In this document: one piece after another, positions 56,298 to 64,000 of the stretch
How positions within the stretch are numbered: position 1 is the first letter of the stretch
How the letters are laid out: each line of letters begins with the position of its first letter
DNA from: Geosporobacter ferrireducens
GTDB lineage: Bacteria > Bacillota > Clostridia > Peptostreptococcales > Thermotaleaceae
Direction of reading: 5' to 3'
Length of the DNA: 64,000 bases
Assembly: GCF_001750685.1 (NCBI RefSeq)
Contig: NZ_CP017269.1
Coordinates: forward strand, 3,885,416 to 3,949,415
The notes under the pieces: model-generated
Database searches by the model: none
Told to the model about the DNA's origin: nothing
Seen by the model: only the letters and a program-made list of their open reading frames with translations
Program-made: the position numbers and the translations under genes

Positions 56298-57890
56298 ATG
56301 AAAATTTATAAAAGCTTTAAAATTCTCTTGATGCTTGTGTTGATACTAATGCTGATAAACGGATGTGGTCCTAAAAATGCCGGCATGAGTGGTGTTAAAG
56401 AAGAAAATGATAAACCTAAAATAGCATATTATGCTTACTCAACAGAGCCATTTATCGATTTAGACCCTAGCGTAGAATACTCTAATGGGATTGTCACATT
56501 ACATAATATTTATGAAACTTTAACGAAATATAACCATAAAACCCAAAAGGTAGAACCGTTGCTAGCAGAGAGTTGGGAATCAAGTGAAGATGGAACCCAT
56601 TGGAATTTCAAGCTAAGACAAGGCATTAAATTTCATGATGGAGCCATCTTAAATGCAGAAGCTGTTAAAAAATCGCTAGACCGAACTATTGCAATGAAAA
56701 TGGGGGCCGCCTACATTTGGGATTCTGTGAAGGAAATTAAAGCAACTGATGAATATACTGTAGAATTTGAGTTAGATTATGCTGCTCCAATAGATTTAAT
56801 CGCTAGTGCGGCATATGCTTCGTTTATTATGTCACCAAATGTAGCGGAAAAGGACAGCACATGGTTTAATGAAGGGAATGAAGCCGGAACAGGGCCTTAT
56901 ACACTTCAAAAGGCTACAAAGGGAGAAGAAGTTGTACTGGCAAAATTCGATGAATACTGGAGAGGATGGAAGGAAAACCAGTATGATCGCGTAATTATTA
57001 AAAAAATTAGTGAAAGCACTTCAAGAAGACAATTAGTAGAAAAAGGTGATGCTCAAATTACGACTTCGTTATCCACTACAGATATAAATGCACTGAAAAA
57101 TCATTCAAATTTGGTAGTAACAGAGGCAGCTTCATGGAAAAATGTAATGGGATTTTTAAATACACGGAAAAAGCCGCTAGACAATGCGGATTTTAGGAAA
57201 GCCTTGAGCTATGCATTTCCCTATGAAGAGATCGTAACGAATGTTAAGGAGAATCAAGCTAGTCAGTCCTATGGGCTTATCCCAGAAGGCCTATGGGGAC
57301 ATGATGCATCTCTGCCTCAATATCACTTTGACTTAGATAAGGCAAAAGAACTGCTGGAAAAATCAGGTGTAAAGGCAGAGGGACTAAAATTAGAGATGAC
57401 ACTTACAGCAGGTGCTGAAGCCCATCGTAATGCGGCGCAGCTCTATCAGGTAAATCTGAAAAAGTTAGGAATAGATTTAGAAATCAGAGAAATGAATTGG
57501 GATAGTGTATGGGAAAAATCTAAGAGCAAAAGCCCTAATGATCGTCAAGATATACTGGTGATGTATTGGTGGCCGGATTTTCCAAGCCCAATCAGCTGGT
57601 TATGGAGTTTGGTTCATTCTGAAGAAAATATTTTATTCAATTTATCTTATATCAATAATCCAAAGCTGGACGAAATGATTGAGCAAGGCGACCAATTGTC
57701 AGCTGTTGACAGAGAAAAATCAGAGGAATTATTTAAACAAGTACAAAAAGAAGTGATTGAGCAGGCTTATCAGATTTTCATGTACGATGATAAAACCATT
57801 TGGGTAACCAATAAGAACTTTAAGGGATTTGAATCAAACCCTTCCTATGAAGGCGTTGTATTCTTCTATGATACTTATTATGAGGAATAA
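56298..57890 (+). CDS. ABC transporter substrate-binding lipoprotein (DppA/OppA type)
   Basis: 530 residues. A lipoprotein signal peptide with lipobox LINGC gives mature Cys23. The family 5 solute-binding signature is around LAESWESSEDGTHWNFKLRQ and IKFHDGAILNAEAVKKSLDR. It captures a peptide, opine, nickel complex or similar ligand outside the cell. GGAGGAG lies 6 bases before the ATG. A hairpin follows the stop. Confidence 0.92.
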   Translation: MKIYKSFKILLMLVLILMLINGCGPKNAGMSGVKEENDKPKIAYYAYSTEPFIDLDPSVEYSNGIVTLHNIYETLTKYNHKTQKVEPLLAESWESSEDGTHWNFKLRQGIKFHDGAILNAEAVKKSLDRTIAMKMGAAYIWDSVKEIKATDEYTVEFELDYAAPIDLIASAAYASFIMSPNVAEKDSTWFNEGNEAGTGPYTLQKATKGEEVVLAKFDEYWRGWKENQYDRVIIKKISESTSRRQLVEKGDAQITTSLSTTDINALKNHSNLVVTEAASWKNVMGFLNTRKKPLDNADFRKALSYAFPYEEIVTNVKENQASQSYGLIPEGLWGHDASLPQYHFDLDKAKELLEKSGVKAEGLKLEMTLTAGAEAHRNAAQLYQVNLKKLGIDLEIREMNWDSVWEKSKSKSPNDRQDILVMYWWPDFPSPISWLWSLVHSEENILFNLSYINNPKLDEMIEQGDQLSAVDREKSEELFKQVQKEVIEQAYQIFMYDDKTIWVTNKNFKGFESNPSYEGVVFFYDTYYEE

Positions 57891-57898
57891 TCCCCTGG

Positions 57899-57938
57899 AA
57901 GAACATAAGACTGACTTATCGGTCTTATGTTCTTTATA
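57899..57938 (+). terminator. Intra-operon hairpin between binding protein and permease
   Basis: AAGAACATAAGAC (57899-57911) pairs with GTCTTATGTTCTT (57922-57934), 13 bp, then TATA. It is probably a partial terminator or 3' stabiliser that lets the binding protein be made in excess over the permeases. Confidence 0.65.
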
Positions 57939-57989
57939 CATCATAAATGTGCCTATTATCTGTGGTCTTAAGTAATGGAGGAGGCGGCG

Positions 57990-59000
57990 ATGGGAGCATA
58001 TATAAGAAAAAGAATACTGCTTGGATTCATTGTTTTATTTGGCGTTGTAACGATTACTTTTTTAATAGCCAGGATCATCCCTTCCGATCCGGCGGCAAAG
58101 TGGGTTGGATCTAGAGCTACGCAACAGCAGATTGAAAATGCTAGAGTTGAATTAGGCTTAGACAAACCTTTAGTTATTCAATTTGCAAGATATGTAGCGC
58201 AGTTAATCAAAGGAGATCTCGGTTATTCTCTAAGAACGCATCAGCCGATTACAAAAGAACTGGCTGGCTTTATTCCAGCTACACTAGAACTGGTGCTGTT
58301 GTCATTCGGGTTGGCCGTATTAATAGGGATCCCTCTAGGGATTTATTCTGCAAAAATGAAGGATAAATGGCTGGACCATATCAGTAGATTATTTTCTATA
58401 GGGGCGGTGTCTCTGCCTACGTTCTGGGTAGCCCTTTTTTTCCAACTGGTTTTTTACAATTATTTAGGGATACTCCCACTTGGGGGAAGAGTTAGCACAC
58501 AAACAACCATTCTTTATGACTTGCCCAAAATTACAGGAATGCTGTTGTTTGATAGTGCGATAACAGGACAATGGGATATTTTTATCGATGCATTCAAACA
58601 TATTGTATTGCCGGGTATTACGGTGGCGCTATATCCAATCGGACTGGTAGCAAGAATGACCCGGTCTGCACTTCTGGAGATTCTTAATGAAGATTACATC
58701 ACAGCTGAACGTTCTTATGGGTTAGCGGAAAGTAGAATATTGTGGATTTTTGCGTTGAAAAATACCCTTGGACCAACAGCTATTGTGCTTACATTGTCAT
58801 TAGGATATACATTAGTCAATACATTTTTGGTAGAGGCAATTTTTAGTTGGCCGGGGCTGGGCAACTATGTGGCGACTTCTGTTGTCACACTGGATTATCC
58901 TGCTATTATGGGAGTAACGATTTTCTCTGCAATTTGCTATATTCTGCTAAACTTAGCTGCAGATATTATGATTGCGCTAGATCCTAGAGTAAGACTGTAG
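57990..59000 (+). CDS. ABC transporter permease (DppB type)
   Basis: 336 residues from the ATG at 57990, with GGAGGAGG upstream; an ATG five codons earlier overlaps this site. Six membrane segments. N-terminal YIRKRILLGFIVLFGVVTI is a DppB hallmark. The EAA loop lies at ARMTRSALLEILNEDYITAE. Confidence 0.92.
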   Translation: MGAYIRKRILLGFIVLFGVVTITFLIARIIPSDPAAKWVGSRATQQQIENARVELGLDKPLVIQFARYVAQLIKGDLGYSLRTHQPITKELAGFIPATLELVLLSFGLAVLIGIPLGIYSAKMKDKWLDHISRLFSIGAVSLPTFWVALFFQLVFYNYLGILPLGGRVSTQTTILYDLPKITGMLLFDSAITGQWDIFIDAFKHIVLPGITVALYPIGLVARMTRSALLEILNEDYITAERSYGLAESRILWIFALKNTLGPTAIVLTLSLGYTLVNTFLVEAIFSWPGLGNYVATSVVTLDYPAIMGVTIFSAICYILLNLAADIMIALDPRVRL

Positions 59001-59018
59001 GAGGGGTGATAATACTTT

Positions 59019-59906
59019 ATGAGAATAATATCCACTGAGACATTAAAACCAAGAATAAAAGAAATAAGATTCTCTCTTTACTTGCTGCAAAGGAACAAAC
59101 TAACACAGATGGCGCTGTTTATTGTTATCGGGTTATTTATTACGGCATTGATAGCACCTTATACCGTACCTTATCCCAGTCATATACGTGATGAGGCAAT
59201 ACCATCGAAAAAGCTGCTTGAACCATCTGCACAGTTTTACTTTGGAACGGATGAATTGGGAAGAGATATTTTCAGCCGAGTATTATATGGGACCAGAATT
59301 TCTTTGAATACGGCTATCCTATCCGTTGGATTGGCACTATTAATAGGGGTTCCACTGGGGGCCATTGCCGGTACGATTGGAGGATGGATTGACGAATTGA
59401 TTATGAGGATTACAGATATTTTTTTAAGCTTCCCCCCATTACTGTTGGCTATTGCCATTGTATCTGTGATGGGACCTAGTCTTCAGAATGCAATGCTGGC
59501 GATCGCCCTATCCTGGTGGCCGTGGTATACAAGACTGGTAAGAGGGCAGGCGATATCACTGAAGGAAAGGAAATTTATTCATGCAGCAGAGGCAATCGGA
59601 ACCTCCCCAGCCAAGATCATTTTTAGCCATATCATTCCCAACACTATATCTCCGGTGATTGTGCAGGCATCAATGGATATGGGCGGTGTAATTTTAACTA
59701 TTGCATCTCTGAGTTTTCTTGGATTAGGAGCTCAATCACCAACCCCTGAGTGGGGCTTGATGATCAGTACCAGTCGCAATTATTTTTTAAATGCATGGTG
59801 GTATAGCGTTTTTCCTGGGATAGCCATTTTTATTACGGTTTTGTCCTTTAATCTGCTAGGTGATGGATTTAGAGAAATTTTAGATCCTAAAACCAGAAAG
59901 AACTAA
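59019..59906 (+). CDS. ABC transporter permease (DppC type)
   Basis: 295 residues, six membrane segments. FGTDELGRDIFSRVLYGTRI near 76-95 and the EAA loop (KFIHAAEAIGTSPAKIIFSH) are typical. It forms the channel with the preceding permease. Confidence 0.92.
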   Translation: MRIISTETLKPRIKEIRFSLYLLQRNKLTQMALFIVIGLFITALIAPYTVPYPSHIRDEAIPSKKLLEPSAQFYFGTDELGRDIFSRVLYGTRISLNTAILSVGLALLIGVPLGAIAGTIGGWIDELIMRITDIFLSFPPLLLAIAIVSVMGPSLQNAMLAIALSWWPWYTRLVRGQAISLKERKFIHAAEAIGTSPAKIIFSHIIPNTISPVIVQASMDMGGVILTIASLSFLGLGAQSPTPEWGLMISTSRNYFLNAWWYSVFPGIAIFITVLSFNLLGDGFREILDPKTRKN

Positions 59907-59918
59907 GGGGGAGTTTCT

Positions 59919-61754
59919 TTGCATACATACTTTGAAGTGAATAATCTGAAGGTGAATCATAAAACCTTTGAAGGGAGCCGTAGGGTTTTAGATATCGATA
60001 GCATTAAAATTCAAAAAGGAAAAACTTACGGAATCGTAGGCGAAAGTGGAGCGGGAAAGACTGTATTCGCATTGGCCATAATGAAATTACTTCAGTGTCC
60101 TCCAGGAGAAATAGAAGGGGGAGAAATTTTGTTTGAGGGTGAAGACCTGCTGAAAAAGTCGGAACGTGTGATGCAGCAAGGAATAAGGGGCAGAAAGATT
60201 TCTATGATTTTTCAAGACCCCATGTCTACATTGAATCCTGTTTTTACAGTAGGCTATCAAATTATACAGGTTATAAAAAAGAAGGAGAAAATCCGTGAAA
60301 AAGAAGCCTATAAAAAGGCAATTGAAATGATTGATACGGTAAAACTTCCGGATGCCGAAGACATTATGAGAAAATATCCACATCAATTAAGTGGAGGACA
60401 AAGACAGCGGATTATCATTGCAATGGCGCTGGCGTGTGGCGCAGAATTTATTATAGCTGATGAGCCGACGAGAAATCTTGATGTTACGATTCAAGCCAGT
60501 ATTTTAAAGACTTTAAAAGAACTTCAGGATAAGTTTCATGTTACGGTATTATTTATTGCCAACAACCTAAGCCTTGTATCCGCTTTTTGCGATGAGATAG
60601 GAATTCTGTATGATGGAAGGATTGTCGAGCAAGGAGAGGTTAAAGAAATACTGAGACAGCCAAAACATGACTACACAAAGCTTCTTATTGAGTCTGCTAC
60701 AAAAGAAAGGTTTGAAAGGGAGAATACAGCTATAGAACAAGAAGTAATATTAGAGGTTAAAGGGCTAAAAAAATATTTTCCGGTGAAAAAAGTATTTGGC
60801 AGTGATCGTGAAGCCTGCGTTAAGGCGGTTGATGAAGTCGATTTTGAGATCCATAAGGGACAAGTTTTAGGGATTGTTGGTGAATCCGGATGTGGAAAAT
60901 CAACATTGGTTAATACCATATTAAATCTGCATAGGCCGACTTCGGGAAAAGTTTTTTTTGATGGTGTAGATATGTTTGCACTTCATAAAAATGATCTGCG
61001 AAAAATCCGAAAAAATATCCAAATCGTTTTTCAAGATCCATATTGGTCTTTAAATCCTCGTTGGCTAGTTAAGGATATTATCTCAGAGCCGCTCCACGTC
61101 CATGAAAAGCTAGGCGGCAGTAAGATTTTAACAAGGGTGGAAGAGTTGTTGGAAATGGTCGGGCTGCCGAAGGATGCTGCATTTAAGTATCCTCATGAAT
61201 TTAGCGGAGGGCAAAGACAAAGGATCGCCATAGCAAGATCTTTGGCTGTAAATCCCAAATTGGTTGTGTTGGATGAACCTACTTCTTCGATAGATATTTT
61301 ATCACAGGCTCAGATATTAAAGCTTTTAGATGAATTGAGAGAAAAATTGAAATTAACCAATATTTTGATTTCCCACGATTTGAGCGTTGTACATTATATG
61401 TCTGACAAAATCATTGTGATGTATTTAGGAAAAGTTGTTGAGTGTGGTGAATCGGAAGAACTGTTTCAAAATCCACAGCATCCTTATACACAAGCCCTGT
61501 TCAATTCGATTCCCGGTATCGACAGTGAAGGGCTGGAATCCTTAACAACAATTGATGGAAATGTACCTAGTGCCATCAATCCTCCGGCAGGATGCCGATT
61601 CCATACCCGTTGTCCAAGGGTCATGGAAATATGTAGGACAGAGGAACCTGGGATGCAAGGCGTCCAAGGACAGCATTATGCTGCATGCTTTTTATTGTCC
61701 TCAAAAGGTACAAATAGCATAAAAAACAACAATTATGGGACTGTAGGTATGTGA
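59919..61754 (+). CDS. Fused dipeptide-type ABC ATPase (DppD-DppF)
   Basis: 611 residues holding two ATPases in one chain. Domain 1: Walker A GESGAGKT (41-48), signature LSGGQRQR (157-164), Walker B with Glu182. Domain 2: GESGCGKS (321-328), FSGGQRQR (428-435), Glu452 and switch His485 in ISHDLSVV. In domain 1 the switch histidine is replaced by Asn (Asn215 in FIANNLSLV) and the D-loop is TRNLD, so its ATPase site looks degenerate. The C-terminal Cys-containing oligopeptide tail (GCRFHTRCPRVMEICR) is present. TTG start with AAGGGGGAG upstream. Confidence 0.92.
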   Translation: MHTYFEVNNLKVNHKTFEGSRRVLDIDSIKIQKGKTYGIVGESGAGKTVFALAIMKLLQCPPGEIEGGEILFEGEDLLKKSERVMQQGIRGRKISMIFQDPMSTLNPVFTVGYQIIQVIKKKEKIREKEAYKKAIEMIDTVKLPDAEDIMRKYPHQLSGGQRQRIIIAMALACGAEFIIADEPTRNLDVTIQASILKTLKELQDKFHVTVLFIANNLSLVSAFCDEIGILYDGRIVEQGEVKEILRQPKHDYTKLLIESATKERFERENTAIEQEVILEVKGLKKYFPVKKVFGSDREACVKAVDEVDFEIHKGQVLGIVGESGCGKSTLVNTILNLHRPTSGKVFFDGVDMFALHKNDLRKIRKNIQIVFQDPYWSLNPRWLVKDIISEPLHVHEKLGGSKILTRVEELLEMVGLPKDAAFKYPHEFSGGQRQRIAIARSLAVNPKLVVLDEPTSSIDILSQAQILKLLDELREKLKLTNILISHDLSVVHYMSDKIIVMYLGKVVECGESEELFQNPQHPYTQALFNSIPGIDSEGLESLTTIDGNVPSAINPPAGCRFHTRCPRVMEICRTEEPGMQGVQGQHYAACFLLSSKGTNSIKNNNYGTVGM

Positions 61755-61875
61755 TGCAGAAGTTTAATCTAAGGTCATTCATTTTCTTGCTTTCAATGGG
61801 TAGGAGACAACCTGTCGTTAGTGCCGGAAATATAGCTGGCAGACAAAAGGTCTTCTCCTGAAAAAGTCATATATT

Positions 61876-61902
61876 GTAGGGGACGGCCTCGTGTCGTCCC
61901 GA
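61876..61902. repeat. Dispersed palindrome, partial copy
   Basis: GTAGGGGACGGCC ... GTGTCGTCCC, a decayed member of the GTAGGGG family, in the 236-bp gap before the DUF917 gene. Nothing else is seen in that gap. Confidence 0.55.
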
Positions 61903-61990
61903 ATAAAATTAGGATTCTCAGTCACACATCTATACTGCTGTCGAAGCATATATACTTTAGAAATGATTTTATATTTAGGAGGGTTAATGA

Positions 61991-63094
61991 ATGAAAAAAT
62001 TAAATAGACAGGACTTAGTTGATATTTTATATGGATGTACAATCTTAGGAACTGGAGGCGGAGGCAGCCTGGAAAAAGGAATTGATAAGATTGATCAGGC
62101 ATTGAAACTAGGTAAAGAATTTGTACTGGTAGATTTTGATGAATTGCAGGAGGATGATTTAATTGCAACGCCTTACGCTTGTGGTGCAATCTCCCCTGAA
62201 ACAGAAGAAGAAAGAAAAAAATACGAAAGGCTCCCTATTCACCCAGAAGAACCGCAGGTGCTTGCATTGAGAGAAATGGAGAAATATCTAGGGCAAAATG
62301 TAAAGGCAGTTATTTCTACAGAACTAGGCGGAGGAAATACAGCGATTGCTTTCTACAGCGGAGCAATGGCCGGCAAGTATATTGTTGATGGCGATCCTGC
62401 TGGACGATCCGTACCGGAATTACAGCATTCCACCTACTTTCTAAATGATATTCCTATATATCCAATGGCAGTGGTAAATCAATTTGGAGAAGCTGCTGTG
62501 ATCACAAAAGTGGTTGATGATTATCGCGCTGAAGCTCTGGTACGTTCTTTGGCAATTGTAAGTAAAAATAATATAGCAGTAGTAGATCATGTGCAAAAAT
62601 CAAAAGAATTAAAAAATGCTGTTATCAGAGGCGCTATATCCTATGCATGGCAGCTGGGAAAAGCATACCGTGAGGCAAAAGAGAGTGAATTGAATGTAGT
62701 AGAGGCAGTGATTGAAGCTGGAAAGGGAGTAGCGCTGTTTAAAGGAAGAATCAGGTCTAATGAGTGGGGAACAGTGGATGGCTTTACCGTTGGAGATGTA
62801 ATAATAGAAGGAATTGAGGATTTTGAAGGAGAAGAATATAAAATCTGGTATAAGAACGAAAATATCATCGCTTGGAAAAATGGCAAGATTCACACGACAG
62901 TACCAGATTTGATTTGTATCATGGATGTAAAAAGAAATGAACCTATTATTAATCCGTATTTTATAAAAGGAATGAAAGTAGCTGTATTTGCATTGCCTGC
63001 GCCAGAGGAATGGACCACGCCAAAAGGTTTAGAAGTATTTGGCCCCGAGAGCTTTGGTTTCGACGTAGAATGGAAACCCATTTGTAAAGGATAA
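61991..63094 (+). CDS. DUF917 family protein (hydantoinase/thiohydantoin-desulfurase-like)
   Basis: 367 residues. The N-terminus ILYGCTILGTGGGGSLEKGI (residues 11-30) is the hallmark of DUF917, which includes proteins near hydantoinases and an S-methylthiohydantoin desulfurase. Also conserved are VISTELGGGNTAIAF and YPMAVVNQFGE. It probably acts on a small cyclic amide or related compound brought in by the transporter. AGGAGGG lies before the ATG. Confidence 0.85.
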   Translation: MKKLNRQDLVDILYGCTILGTGGGGSLEKGIDKIDQALKLGKEFVLVDFDELQEDDLIATPYACGAISPETEEERKKYERLPIHPEEPQVLALREMEKYLGQNVKAVISTELGGGNTAIAFYSGAMAGKYIVDGDPAGRSVPELQHSTYFLNDIPIYPMAVVNQFGEAAVITKVVDDYRAEALVRSLAIVSKNNIAVVDHVQKSKELKNAVIRGAISYAWQLGKAYREAKESELNVVEAVIEAGKGVALFKGRIRSNEWGTVDGFTVGDVIIEGIEDFEGEEYKIWYKNENIIAWKNGKIHTTVPDLICIMDVKRNEPIINPYFIKGMKVAVFALPAPEEWTTPKGLEVFGPESFGFDVEWKPICKG

Positions 63095-63148
63095 GGCCGC
63101 AGTGCACGATCTAATAGGATTTATAGTCTTAGGGCTGGGGGGAGAGGA

Positions 63149-64000
63149 ATGTACATTACAGTAGCTGATGCTTTAAAGCTGCCGTCATTTCAAAATGCAC
63201 AGGTAGTAGCAGGAAGTGGAGGGCTGGATAGAAAAATCTATCGTATAAGTGTTGCTGAGTGCCCGGAGTTTCCTATTGATATAGAGACAGCTGGAAAAGA
63301 CAATCAACTATTTTCAAATGGTGATTTTTTTATATCTAGCATGTTTGCGATTAAAGATACCCCTGATTTGTTGTTGGATACGGTAAAGCTTTATTATCAG
63401 TTCAATTCCAGTGGATTAATTGTGGTGCGTAGATACTTTGAACTGCTTCCACAGGAGGTAGTGGATTATGCAAATGAGGTAAATTATCCATTAATTATGT
63501 TGCAAAGAACTACCGCCTATGCAGATGTTATCAGTGATGTTATGAAGGCTATTCTTTCGCAACAGAGTAATTATACCGCGGTTTCACTGATAGATCAGAT
63601 TCTAAATGGACATCATTCTGAAGAAAAAATAGAAAAGCTTGCCTATACCCTAAATCATAATTTCGCTCCTAATATTCTGGTCTATTATATTCAATGCTCA
63701 AATCAGTTGGCAAACAAAACAAATCAGCTAGTAAGCAATATCAATAGTGAAAATTCCTTGTTTGCAGTTAATTACTACAACAATATCATTGTTTTTCATA
63801 CATCTGAAAATGAATTTAATACAAAGCATATACATTATATAAGAGAAAAAATTATTCAAACTGTGACAAAATATATGACGGATTACCATATAGGAATAAG
63901 TGAGGCTTATAAAGGATTGAGATATATTAAAACCTGTATGCAAGAAGCATTGATAGCTTGTAGGGTTTGTCGTATTATCAACTCCACAGTAGAGAGCTAT
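63149..64000 (+). CDS. PucR-family transcriptional regulator, truncated by the window end
   Basis: The first 284 residues are present; the gene continues past 64000. The N-terminal PucR domain (YITVADALKLPSFQNAQVVA, NGDFFISSMFAIKDTP) spans about 1-125. A GGDEF-like middle region follows. The C-terminal helix-turn-helix typical of the family lies outside the window, but the preceding EAYKGLRYIKTCMQEALIAC motif is visible. GGGGGAGAGG precedes the ATG. PucR/CdaR regulators control purine, allantoin or related catabolism, so it probably senses the substrate of this run. Confidence 0.88.
   Translation, partial: MYITVADALKLPSFQNAQVVAGSGGLDRKIYRISVAECPEFPIDIETAGKDNQLFSNGDFFISSMFAIKDTPDLLLDTVKLYYQFNSSGLIVVRRYFELLPQEVVDYANEVNYPLIMLQRTTAYADVISDVMKAILSQQSNYTAVSLIDQILNGHHSEEKIEKLAYTLNHNFAPNILVYYIQCSNQLANKTNQLVSNINSENSLFAVNYYNNIIVFHTSENEFNTKHIHYIREKIIQTVTKYMTDYHIGISEAYKGLRYIKTCMQEALIACRVCRIINSTVESY

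Overview
This window comes from a low-GC, anaerobic Firmicute of the class Clostridia. The 16S/23S genes, the AGGAGG-type ribosome binding sites, the frequent TTG/GTG starts, the IS30 relic, the pyr genes with PyrR-type leaders and a selenocysteine-containing HesB-like gene together suggest an Alkaliphilus/Natronincola-like lineage. That placement is inference and needs a 16S search.

Layout. 0.2-3.8 kb: LysR regulator, chemotaxis receptor and a GNAT acetyltransferase, followed by intergenic palindromes. 4.4-25.3 kb: a nearly complete propanediol/glycerol-utilisation (pdu) bacterial microcompartment locus. It begins with a separately terminated PduQ-like alcohol dehydrogenase. The main run is then shell pduA, pduB; diol dehydratase pduCDE; reactivase pduGH; shell pduK; phosphotransacylase pduL; eutJ-like chaperone; a flavoprotein-fold protein; vertex pduN; adenosyltransferase pduO; aldehyde dehydrogenase pduP; cobalamin reductase pduS; an unknown polytopic membrane protein; and shell pduT. 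After it come a glycerate-dehydrogenase-like gene, a decapitated glycerate kinase, and a PocR-domain sensor kinase with an AraC-type response regulator. In the expected pathway, B12-dependent dehydration gives an aldehyde inside the shell. PduQ reduces part of it to alcohol, and PduP/PduL oxidise the rest to acyl-phosphate. PduO and PduS regenerate the cofactor.

25.3-32.6 kb: patatin-like lipase, two unrecognised proteins, a trio of HesB-like selenoprotein (in-frame UGA plus SECIS hairpin), membrane ferredoxin-like protein and glutaredoxin-like protein, a small membrane protein, a broken IS30 element and a secreted protein. 32.9-38.5 kb: class III aminotransferase, acyl-ACP-reductase-like dehydrogenase and three proteins of the 2-hydroxyacyl-CoA dehydratase activator group, in one direction. 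38.6-39.9 kb: a GNAT gene behind two tandem ydaO-type (c-di-AMP) riboswitches. 40-44.3 kb: divergent pyrBI and pyrF-K-D with back-to-back promoters and PyrR-type attenuators. 44.5-47.3 kb: DUF4363-like and YetF-like membrane proteins, and a MarR regulator coupled to a chromate-transporter gene.

47.4-52.7 kb: an rRNA operon with three tandem promoters, 16S, tRNA-Ala(UGC), 23S and 5S. 52.7-54.8 kb: ndk, an aspartate aminotransferase and a 54-residue protein. 55.2-64.0 kb: an aminopeptidase/NicX-like protein, a dipeptide-type ABC importer with fused ATPases, a DUF917 protein and a PucR regulator cut by the window end, probably a regulated uptake and catabolism module for a peptide- or hydantoin-like compound.

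The points most worth following up are the selenoprotein trio, the tandem riboswitches ahead of an acetyltransferase, the aminotransferase/activase cluster, the two unexplained proteins in the pdu operon, and several long perfect palindromes. No CRISPR array or intact mobile element was seen.
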